Positions 1-8,486 of a DNA stretch of 64,000 bases are shown here, piece after piece (positions within the stretch are counted from its first letter, which is position 1; each line of letters opens with the position of its first letter). Under the pieces are notes generated by a model, which was given only the letters and a program-made list of their open reading frames with translations, searched no databases and had not been told where the DNA came from. The DNA is from Amphibalanus amphitrite (taxonomy: Eukaryota > Arthropoda > Thecostraca > Balanomorpha > Balanidae), in assembly GCF_019059575.1 (NCBI RefSeq), contig NW_024881507.1, positions 62,001 through 126,000 of the forward strand, in the 5' to 3' direction. Both the position numbers and the translations under genes were made by a program.

Positions 1-3000
1 GTCTAGTAAGGACCGTTGGCACCTTTACCTCGCTACAAGCACGAACAAAGCGGCAAGATACAATAACTCCAACCAGGAAATGCCAGTTCCGGTTAGCGGC
101 GATTCCAACCGCCGGCATACACTGCGGAAACGTTGGCTTCCAACGAACGTCCCGATGCACTCCGCTAGAATCTCACCGCGATCTTGTGACCGCCTGCCAG
201 TACAGTTCACCTTTCCCGGGACACATTCTTGAAACTAGCTGTCGCCGCTGTTATCAATAACAAATCCCCAGAACGAGCCAGTCTCGGATGCTCAAAGCGA
301 CGCCAAACTTGTCGCAAATTGGCGGTGCAGCGAAAGCCGGCGTGTTACAGATTCGCGGTGACATCGGCGCGGCGAGCCGGCGTCGCCGGCGCCCGGGCGA
401 CTTCCGCAGTTAGTGTGAAAGTTGTGCGATGTCTGGTGGCGCGGCGCGCCTGTTGACGAGGCTGGCGGTGCGGCGGACGGCCCCTCGGGAACGCTCCGGG
501 GTGTAAACAGACGCTCCCCGGCCCGCGCCCCGGGGAGGAGGCAGACTGCAAGGAGGGCGGCAGACTTACCGCGAAATCTACAGACTAGCGGATAGTTCAC
601 AGACTACAAAAAGTATCCAAGCTCCAAGGAGCGTTGTATCAGAAGCTGCAGTCTGACAGTGTACAGACTCCAGGCTGCATATAAACGCCACAGAAAGCTG
701 TAAATTCCACGGAATGTTTGTTACAGACTTCCTCGAAAGACTGCAGACTCCTGAGAGGACTCCCGGTGGCAGCTGCAGATTCCAGGGAGTTGACCGTCGA
801 CCCCACGGAGTTTGGGGGCCGAAGGGGGGCATACCGTGCCGTCCTGAGACAAGTGATCAGCCCAGGACAGATCTGCAGCCATGATTTAACCCTCTCTGGT
901 CCGACTACCAACTACTGATGGGACCAGCGATGACCTCTAAAGATGGGCACAGCACACGAAATGGAAATAAGAATGAATTCCGCATTGCATCAGTATCTAC
1001 CAAATCATGCCGCGTCCTTGCCTCGTCGCTCTCACGTCCTTCTCCCTATTTAACATGGTCCGAATCAGCCATAAATTTTCCTATAGCTATCGCACCGTCA
1101 GCATGCCTACTCTACAGTGCTAACATCCATGGCTCCTCGTCTCGGAGAGCCCCTGTCCCCCGAGAGTAGGAATTCCACTCTGTGCCACATAACCTATTCA
1201 CAGTTGGTCCGGCAGTTGGCCTCGTGACCGTGGCGATCTCTGGACTCCAACGGAGGCGACGCGGGCGACAGAGCGACACCAGGCACCGATCAGAGGGCCG
1301 ATAGGCAGCTGCCTATGCGACCTGCCCGCGACAACGGCCACCGATCACAGAACCGATAGGCAGCTGCCTATGCGACCTGCCCGCTCCGCAGTCAGCCGAT
1401 AACCGGCGCCCTTCTCAAGGTTGCCACGACATCAAGGCGGCAGGCATCCGGACGCGGTGGTCACCGCAGCACAGTGGCATGGCAATGGTCCGCCGGTTAC
1501 TGCGTCAGTCCGGCGCGGAGATGGCATAGGAAACCGGCAGGGATGGCCTTGGTAGGCCGAGCTCCTGGTGGCAGCCCCCGACACGGGGCAGGATGCGCTC
1601 GTACCTGTGGTATCCCATCTTCTGTAACCCCCACCGCGGCATTGTCTCTGTGCCAGTACCGATGGGAGGGTACTGGGAACCACCCAGGGCACCCAGCCGC
1701 GGCACACAGGCGAGCTGTACTAATTGGTAGCCGCTGGAGGAGACAGGACCGGTCGGTTGGCCGGCACGCTCGACACGACACAGGGCACACGGATCGCTGG
1801 CGCGACACGGCACAGGATCGTGTTATACCTGACCTCAAGGGAAAAGGGAAACATACAGAAACACAGCGGAGTGGTGAAGCCGGTATGGACCACACTCAGG
1901 TGAAGACGGGCGTATATAGTGTTCAGAGAGGAATTAACCGTTGCTCTTGATAGCAGCAGAGCTCTGTCGCAGCCCGACCGCCCTGTCGAGTCCCGTCAGT
2001 GATGGATGCTGACGGTAATGAGTGAAAGCGACCCACCGAGCACCGAACAGAATCATCAAACAGGTAAGTCGTAACGATAATCGACACACACCGAGGAGAT
2101 GATACATCGAACAATGGGTGAACAAATCCAGTAGCATTAAGATCGACGATAGATAATATCTAACGATAGCTGCACCGCAAATTAAGAAGCCCCAAATAAG
2201 GCCAACGCCTTGGTCAAGGCATGCACTCACTAAGCATTGCAATCAGTGGTAACAAATTATTGAGAGACTGCAAACCGTAACTGGCGTCTGTCTCTGTGCG
2301 CTCGCAGCTCCAGACAGGGGAGCTGCCTCAGTCTCTCTCTCTCCACAGCAGAGAACAGTCGCCCCTCCCTGCAGCTTCAGAGCTCCCGCTGCGACCGAGA
2401 CGGCCCGAACTGCCGCCCAAGGGCCACCGCATCGTCTCCGTCCAATGCATCACTAATGCCAGCGACACTCTGAACTGCACTGAAACTGCACTGAAACTCG
2501 TCGCGACGGCGCGAGTATTGCACCACAAAGTCCACGAACAAAGCGGGCAGGGCTCCGATCCGAGATCGAGTGTCAACCCAGGTGGATGACCGGCGGGCAT
2601 GTTGAAGCATGCCTACCTGTCACAGCGCTCAGCACCACACGGCACACCTGCACTCGACAGTGGTCAGTTCTCACCCTAATCATCTCTCTGACGACTCTCA
2701 TTGGCGGCCCAGTCTTGGAAGCCACCGGCCGCGAACGGGCTCAAACGGAAGTCATTGCCGATGTGAAACCGGCCATATTATGAGCGGGTAAATGTGTCCA
2801 GCGGTCGCGATGGTCACTCATGACCATTTGGGGCACACTTAGAGCGGACTGAGGCGGTGTTATTATCACACCCGCCGCTCTCCCGCAGAGACAAAACTGC
2901 AACTGATGGCCTCCGTGCCACCCTCCACCGTGAACAGAGGGATTCCATGAGTCAACGTGCTGCTTCCTTGAGACCGCTAATTAAGATAATATGACGGGTA

Positions 3001-3306
3001 TGAGTTAAAGGAAGGTCGCTTCGGACATAACAGACCCAGTGACAATATACTAACACGGCTAGGAAAAATCATTGAGGCATTCACTTGCAAAAACCGTCTC
3101 AAACGGTTCTCTTCCTATTTTCCTACCTGGGTATACCGACCGACAAGGTCACCGCGGAGCCATCAGGAAGGGCTCTCTCACCTCCAGTCCAGTGACGAGG
3201 ATGTCCCCCTGTCCCCACCCCCTCCTGCTACTTTCAGTCCGGTGACGTGGCTACCCCTCACCTTCAGCCCGGTGACTGGGATGCGGTTGCAGCAGGTCTC
3301 CCTTAC
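1..3306 (-). other. PlexA: Plexin intron downstream of the PSI-2 exon (partial)
   Basis: This is the 5' part of the intron after the PSI-2 exon; its acceptor is not in the window. No minus-strand reading frame here resembles the next expected plexin region (start of IPT-2), so I call no exon. It opens with a run of duplicated splice donors (3182-3306) and holds a duplicated palindrome (1284-1384). The rest is GC-rich unique-looking sequence in which I see no gene. Confidence 0.8.
1284..1384. repeat. Two-copy 55-bp-period repeat with a 16-bp perfect palindrome
   Basis: Copies at 1284-1329 and 1339-1384 differ at only three positions. Each contains the perfect palindrome ATAGGCAGCTGCCTAT (1301-1316 and 1356-1371), centred on the E-box core CAGCTG. 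It lies in a plexin intron. A bHLH-binding element is possible, but nothing else supports it. Confidence 0.75.
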
Positions 3307-3345
3307 CTTCAGTCCGGTGACGAGGATGTCGTTGCGGCAGTTCTC
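3182..3345 (-). repeat. PlexA: Tandem copies of the PSI-2 exon 3' end and its splice donor
   Basis: The last 39 nt of the exon (3345-3307) and its donor are followed on the minus strand by further copies. Copy 2 ends CTGAAG|GTGAGG, with its last exon-like base at 3262. Copy 3 ends CTGAAA|GTAGCA at 3232. Copy 4 ends CTGGAG|GTGAGA at 3182. Copy 2 is full length (45-nt period; E-T-C-C-N-R-I-P-V-T-G-L-K against E-N-C-R-N-D-I-L-V-T-G-L-K in the exon). Copy 3 is shortened to 30 nt. Copy 4 matches the exon end closely but lies 125 nt downstream, out of frame. Copies 2 and 3 are in frame with the exon and no stop intervenes. It is unknown whether any of them is used. Confidence 0.9.
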
Positions 3346-3515
3346 CGCTGTGTCGTGCGTACACCGGTGTCCGTCGACGCACCAGTCGCACGGGAACGGA
3401 GAGCTCACACACTGGCTGCAGTGCTGGTAACGGTGACAGTTGTAGAAGCCAAAGTCCGTAGCCACAAAGTCCGGTCCCGAGGTCATGCGCACAGAGAGCT
3501 TCGCCTGGATGAAGT
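3307..3515 (-). CDS. PlexA: Plexin exon: end of IPT-1 and the PSI-2 domain
   Basis: Plexins are single-pass receptors for semaphorins that guide axons and cell movement. This exon encodes 69 full codons after two bases that complete a His codon with the previous exon. It starts FIQAKLSVRM and ends VTGLK. The extracellular PSI-2 domain is clear from its cysteine pattern: C-x6-CSQC, then PCDWC, then RCTHDTAENC. The stretch CTHDTAENCRNDILVTG is close to what I recall of arthropod plexin A, which is why I prefer A over B. The acceptor is a pyrimidine tract ending GGCAG|AC and the donor is AAG|GTAAGG (phase 0). The donor region is duplicated downstream, so the true 3' end in mRNA may vary. Vertebrate-type PSI-2 lacks the DTAENC form. 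Confidence 0.95.
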
Positions 3516-6039
3516 CTGCCGAGAGAGAAGAGGGTAGGTCAGAGGGAGCCGCTTATTGGGGAGACGCGCGGGGTAGGTATGTAATGCGATTGAAACAACG
3601 CCGGGGAAATCTTAATGGCGAAGTTAAAAAGTTGGTGATTGTTTGATTGGTTTTTCGCGGGTTCGTTGACAGAAATGAAATGTGTTTCATTCAGTTTCCG
3701 AGCTCGTTTTGATATGCTGAAGTGAAAAACAGCTGGATCGATGCGATATCAAAATGGGACTACATTCACCCGAGTTTCCACTCGCAGCAGATTCTTTCTC
3801 CATCCCAGCCTTTTATGACCGTAAGCTAAAAGCAAACTTCCTAGCGGTCCCTTCATATCAAGCGCAGTAGGTATTTACACAAAGTTTAGAAACTGCGAAT
3901 GAATTTAGACTGTTTCAATCAGGTTCCGGACCGTTACAAAGACCCCAGAAAATGGCGCCCGAGTTAGGAACAGTCCACCAGGGAAAAATACGCCGCCGGG
4001 CCGAGAATAGTAATGCCAGCGCTCGCCGAGCGTAATAAACGACCTACCTAGGACACAGCGCCCGGTCCAATGGCCAAACCGTCGTCCCTTAGATGCGTCT
4101 CAGTGGGTACGCACCTTCCCCTCCCCAGCGTTGATTACGCCAGGGTTGGCGACGAGGCTTCCTTTGAAGCCCGGTCAGCGCCGCTCGCCGTCGGGAGGGG
4201 GGTAGTGGAGAGGGGGTCGGCGGCGGACAACAGAGGCGTCAGTGGCGGTGGCGGTGGCGCGGCGGCGGCCACTCGCCGGCAATAACGGCGCGCCACAAAG
4301 GCCGCCGGCTGGAGTGCGTCATTACGGCCGTAAGCAGCGCCGGCGCGCGCCGCAGACACGGTAAACAGCTGCCAAATTTGATGTCGGCCGGGGGCTGATG
4401 AGCGGTCTCGTCTCGGTCGCCACCGCTCGGTCCGTCTTGTCTGGGACGGGTGGGTGGACGGAGACACCACCGCGCCGGTGAATGGAGCTGTATGGCCAGA
4501 AGACGAGCTTCCCGGAACAGCTGAGATGTCGAGCTCCACAATCTCCTGATTTTCGGAGCGCATCGCTGCAGCTCAACACGGACAGAGGCCATTCCGTTCA
4601 GGCCGGGTCACCAGCCGAGTCAGGCCATCATTCACCACTCGAGTCAGGTCACCATAAGTGGTGTCAGGTCATCGGCCTGATGGTCAGGGGGGACTAGAGC
4701 TAATATAGCGCGTGCGGCCCCCTCGACGCGAGCACAGGAGTGCCATTAGAGCCAGGAGGGCGCCGCTAGCTCGCGACTCCCTGGGGAAACTGAGAGTGAG
4801 CCGACGCCAGCGCATGAGCGCTGCTGGAGCCCGGCGTCGGGCTCTGAAATCACAGGCCGTCGGCCGCAGACCGAACCGGGAGCTCCTGGGTTGAGGCGGT
4901 GACCGGGCGGGCAGCGCCGGTCTCCAATCAGCCACGCATTACCGGAAGGTCAGCCGGATGAGACAAAGATCAACTGATGAGTCACAAGCCACGAAACTAT
5001 GCACGATCATTGGAGCAGGTCCGTGTTGAGGCACAGGTCAACGATCCCTCAGCCGTGCCGAGACGCTCCATCAGCATCGAATTGGAACCGCTTACACGAC
5101 ACAACACGCCACGCCGTGCGCCTCGACTGACGATCACACAGCCGGTTTTGTTTTGCCGCACGCCCGTGGCGTTCCCTGCCGTGCCGTTCCGGCCGTACCG
5201 GGCCGTAGGCACGTCCACAAAGTCCGAGGCACGTGCGCGCCGTCAGAGCGTGTTGTCCGAGACCGCGGCCGGAGCTCGGCGCGTTACGGGCCGGTTTGGT
5301 CGGTCCTTTACCGCCCAGGTGGGACCCCGACCGGACAGCAGCGGCGAGAGAATCTCCGCGGGGTGAGAGCGGAGTGTCATCCCACACTGGGCTAGGTATT
5401 GTGATAGGCACTCAACAGAAGACATCAAATGAGACAGCTGGACAATAGCATGACGGTTACTACGGTCTCATGAACTGAAGTAGACGCTCTTATGGGACTC
5501 GGAAACAGCGATGTAGCGGCCATTGGCCATGCTAGGAATGTTATTAAAACTCATGGGCCTTCTCAGTCCATTTTCGACATGAATCGTCTTAAATTCCACC
5601 TGAATCTCCGGCACAGATGTTTCGCCGGGGCCTCTGAAATGAAATAAAGCACTGTCGATCTCCGCTACGCACATCACGGACCGAAAGCGCATGGAAATGG
5701 CGTCTGTCTGACACCCAAGATACACAACTCCCCTCTAAACTGAGCGACATACCGTCGGGTGCGACGTATGCCCGTGACTCAGCGGCGTCCATACGTTGAC
5801 GCCGGTCCAGTCCGAATGCATATTACATCTGGGCCGCGGCAGCCGCTGGTTCGCTGATGCAGCCTAGGCGCCGACAGGACAGGGCGTGGCAGGACGAACG
5901 ACGGTACGCAGGTGGACGTGTGTAATGCTGCTGGTATAGCGTTCTAGCATTGTCCCCCTATCCCTACCTCACGCCTTTTCTTGGAAAATGACGGTGCATG
6001 ATTGCTCCAAACCATAAAAATGGCAGGAGAAAGTCTCAT

Positions 6040-6044
6040 AAGAC
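6040..6044. repeat. Target-site duplication AAGAC, low-coordinate side
   Basis: The five bases before the LTR at 6045 match 8482-8486 after the other LTR exactly. Five base pairs is the usual duplication length for Ty3/gypsy elements. Confidence 0.9.
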
Positions 6045-6415
6045 TGTAGCGATTTAGAACTCCTGCTTCCACGTAACCAAGAAAGCTATATTCCGCTCTC
6101 CTCCGAGCCTCTCAGCCAACTGCCCAGCAATCACACTCCCAACCAGACCATAGCTCTCACGCACACGTCATCGCGCATCATCATTAGCCAATCACATTGT
6201 CATACGTCATCCCCTGTGCAACTGATCAGGGGGCGTAACCCGGCCGCCCCGACGTCCGGCGGCGGCGGCGGATGACTCACACTGGGTCACCGGGTCACGT
6301 CCCGCAGCTCAGTCTCGCCGCGCGCCTGACTCATACGCTACTCACATTCCCTATTGTGTCCATCATGCTACATCACACATCATGTCATTCACTCAACTCA
6401 TGACCGCTGACTACA
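6045..6415 (-). repeat. 3' LTR of the retrotransposon, full length (371 bp)
   Basis: In element orientation it begins TGTAGTCAGC and ends AATCGCTACA. It holds a CCAAT-type box (GATTGGCTAAT, around 6184-6194), a CRE-like TGACGTAT just beside it, and an AATATAGC TATA-like stretch nearer its 3' end. Bases 6182-6383 have no counterpart in the other LTR. Confidence 0.92.
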
Positions 6416-6424
6416 CCTCCACCT
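6416..6424 (-). other. Polypurine tract of the LTR element
   Basis: On the element strand the nine bases AGGTGGAGG abut the 3' LTR. This is the expected position of the primer for plus-strand DNA synthesis. The tract is short but placed exactly. Confidence 0.75.
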
Positions 6425-6445
6425 GATTATCAGTAATCATCATCA

Positions 6446-7753
6446 TTATTCATCATCAACATCGATACACTCGCTTGGCACACTCTGTCCATACAGCTCT
6501 TCCGGGGCTCTTCTCACACGTGTACTACGCCGCAGTACGGTTTGGCCATTCTGTTCTCGTTGGGCTTCCGTAACCTCACTCTGAGCGTCCTCCCGTGCAC
6601 CGCTGAACGTCTCACTCGGAACGTCAGCTGCATCTTCACTCGTCTCCACCGGTGCTCCCGTATCGGGCGGCTCGGGAGGCGGGGGGTCAGTGTCCTGTCC
6701 CGTCCCCGACACCGAACCGGACGGCTTCTCGTGCAGCCGCAGCGTCCTGATCTCTGATAGGCAGTCTTCAGGTTCGGACTCACAGTCACTCATACTGTCT
6801 GTGTCGCCAACCTCCTCGAACCGTCGTCGGACGCAGCGCACATGCCACGGGGCACCATCCACCTCCACCAGTGGTGCCGGTAACAGTCGGGTCACCACGC
6901 CCCGCCGCGACACGTCCGTGCACCGCGTCGGCTGACCTCGGCGGCGTATCCACACAGCGTCACCGACCCGGAACGCTTTGCGTGCACTCTGGACGCCATC
7001 GTCCACTTTGGACACCGCTCGGCCGGGTTCGTCGATGTTCAGCGGGAGGTCGTGGCCAGCGCGCTGGAAGACACCTGCTGCAGGAGCGCTGCTAGGATGC
7101 ATCCCGTCACGAGGCGTGGCGTTATAGCGGTGCACTGCTTCCCCGATTGTACAGCCTTGTCGGGCTGCCATCACCTTGACTGTCCGATGGTGGCGCTCGA
7201 CGATGCCGTTGCCGCCCGCCTCGTGCACCGCCCGAAAGCGCAGCCGGACGCCCCACCGCGCGGCGAATGCCGCCATCCGACGACTGCGGAACTCCGTGGC
7301 GTTGTCCAGCAGAAGCTCTGCGGGCGCGCCTCTTTCCAGGAAGATGTTTTCCAGCTGGTTCGTCACCTCAGCCGCATCTGACCGGCGCAGTAGTCGCCAA
7401 ATTCCATACCGGGATGGTCCACAATCAATAACAGTCAGATAGGACCGTTCCCGGTAGTGCGTAACGTCGATCGCCAGCCGTTCCCACGTCAGCGGCACAC
7501 TCAGTGACCCTTGCTGCCAACGTACCGGTGCTGGGTCAATGGACTGGCACACATCACACTGTTGGATCACGGCGCGCACTGCCGACCGGGTGGCACGGGC
7601 GTCTTCATTCCGCCGCACGTACCAGAGGGTCCGACGGACTCCCTGATGTCCAGTACTTTCGTGCACTGCGCGTATCCGTGCGGGGTCGACATCCGGCCGT
7701 GGGTCCGCGATTGCCGCGGCAGCCACCGGCCGTGCGGCAGGCTCTGGGTCCGG
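6446..7753 (-). CDS. Retrotransposon integrase (zinc-binding, DD35E core, C-terminal module)
   Basis: Integrase inserts the element's cDNA into chromosomes. The frame is open from 7753, just after tandem in-frame stops TAA-TGA (7759-7754), to the stop at 6446. No ATG start is evident; a GTG lies at 7726. Counting from that GTG, the HHCC zinc site is H22, H27, C57, C60. The catalytic triad is D87 (AIDVTHY), D141 (LLLDNATEF) and E177 (GNGIVERHHR), so the last two are exactly 35 residues apart. A basic module near GDAVWIRRRG follows, then an acidic, low-complexity tail. All key residues are present and there is no internal stop. It overlaps the gag frame by 187 nt and lies in the -1 frame relative to it. 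Its fusion to truncated gag by internal deletion is inferred. Confidence 0.93.
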   Translation of the reverse strand, partial: PDPEPAARPVAAAAIADPRPDVDPARIRAVHESTGHQGVRRTLWYVRRNEDARATRSAVRAVIQQCDVCQSIDPAPVRWQQGSLSVPLTWERLAIDVTHYRERSYLTVIDCGPSRYGIWRLLRRSDAAEVTNQLENIFLERGAPAELLLDNATEFRSRRMAAFAARWGVRLRFRAVHEAGGNGIVERHHRTVKVMAARQGCTIGEAVHRYNATPRDGMHPSSAPAAGVFQRAGHDLPLNIDEPGRAVSKVDDGVQSARKAFRVGDAVWIRRRGQPTRCTDVSRRGVVTRLLPAPLVEVDGAPWHVRCVRRRFEEVGDTDSMSDCESEPEDCLSEIRTLRLHEKPSGSVSGTGQDTDPPPPEPPDTGAPVETSEDAADVPSETFSGAREDAQSEVTEAQREQNGQTVLRRSTRVRRAPEELYGQSVPSECIDVDDE

Positions 7754-8286
7754 TCATTACCAAGCACCGCCCGCGCGCGGGCGACTGTGCTCTCCAGACT
7801 GAGTTGCTCTGACCTGGTTCCTGCTCGGATTGTGTCCGCCACGGACGCCGGCAGACCGTTGACGAAGGCAGCTACCAGCTGTCGGTCCGTCACGCCGCCG
7901 AACAGGGCAGCATAGCGGCGCCGACTCGCCAGGAAGACATCAGCGCTCTCTCCCGGCTCTAGCCGACGTGCGACGAATGCTGTGTGAGCCGCGAAGTCGT
8001 CCATGGCGAACGCCTTAAACAAGGCGTCTCGTGTCGCCGTTGCTGACCGGCGGTCCACCGCGGACAGCTGTGACCACACGGCGAAAGCACCACCTTTCAG
8101 CCGCATGGGCAACACCTCCGCCGCCGACACACCGCGATACTCACAGAGCAGTGACGCCTGCGTGTGCCATTCGACGACGTCGCCGCTCCCGTCGTACTCG
8201 TCGATGAGGCGAGGATCGAGTCCAGCTCCGAGACGGACCTGCTCAGATTCCTGCACCACAGCGCCCGTCTCTGTCGGTGTGTCCAT
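7567..8286 (-). CDS. Retrotransposon Gag-like protein, C-terminally truncated
   Basis: Gag forms the particle that packages element RNA. The ATG at 8286 (MDTPTETG) is chosen because it lies just inside the element, 26 nt past the 5' LTR; a longer frame starting at 8340 would begin inside the LTR. The 239-residue product has a typical retrotransposon gag body (IDEYDGSGDVVEWHTQASLL, then RLKGGAFAVW). From about residue 180 it changes character, because the frame runs into integrase-coding DNA read in another frame. No CCHC or other zinc knuckle is present. I infer that an internal deletion joined mid-gag to integrase. Confidence 0.85.
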   Translation of the reverse strand: MDTPTETGAVVQESEQVRLGAGLDPRLIDEYDGSGDVVEWHTQASLLCEYRGVSAAEVLPMRLKGGAFAVWSQLSAVDRRSATATRDALFKAFAMDDFAAHTAFVARRLEPGESADVFLASRRRYAALFGGVTDRQLVAAFVNGLPASVADTIRAGTRSEQLSLESTVARARAVLGNDRTQSLPHGRWLPRQSRTHGRMSTPHGYAQCTKVLDIRESVGPSGTCGGMKTPVPPGRQCAP

Positions 8287-8312
8287 GATGATGTCGAAAT
8301 GCCGAAATAGCT

Positions 8313-8481
8313 TGTAGCGATTTAGAACTCCTGCTTCCACGTAACCAAGAAAGCTATATTCCGCTCTCCTCCGAGCCTCTCAGCCAACTGCCCAGCAATC
8401 ACACTCCCAACCAGACCATAGCTCTCACGCACACGTCATCGCGCATCATGTCATTCACTCAACTCATGACCGCTGACTACA
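8313..8481 (-). repeat. 5' LTR of the retrotransposon, internally deleted (169 bp)
   Basis: It matches the full LTR over 6045-6181 and 6384-6415 without a single difference but lacks the 202 bp between. Both deletion ends carry the hexamer CATCAT, of which one copy remains. The lost part contains the CCAAT-type and CRE-like boxes, so promoter activity of this LTR is doubtful. Confidence 0.93.
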
Positions 8482-8486
8482 AAGAC
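8482..8486. repeat. Target-site duplication AAGAC, high-coordinate side
   Basis: Exact match to 6040-6044, directly after the CA end of the LTR. Confidence 0.9.

Larger units (their letters stand above)
6045..8481 (-). mobile_element. Ty3/gypsy-type LTR retrotransposon lacking reverse transcriptase
   Basis: The element is 2437 bp and transcribed on the minus strand. Both LTRs start TG and end CA, and the insertion is flanked by a perfect 5-bp duplication, AAGAC (6040-6044 and 8482-8486). It contains a Gag-like frame and an integrase frame. The part of pol between them (Gag zinc knuckle, protease, reverse transcriptase, RNase H) is missing, so it could move only with enzymes supplied in trans. 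The LTRs are identical over all 169 shared bases, implying a recent insertion. The integrase looks nearest to the CsRn1-like branch of Ty3/gypsy, from memory of motifs only. Confidence 0.95.

Noticed and set aside
3178..3306. Extending the PSI-2 exon to the stop codon as normal coding sequence
   Set aside because: A strong GTAAGG donor at 3306 matches where the plexin domain ends; the extension is better read as duplicated exon end.
8287..8340. A longer Gag starting inside the 5' LTR
   Set aside because: The start would be a non-ATG codon within the LTR; the ATG at 8286 just inside the element is the natural start.
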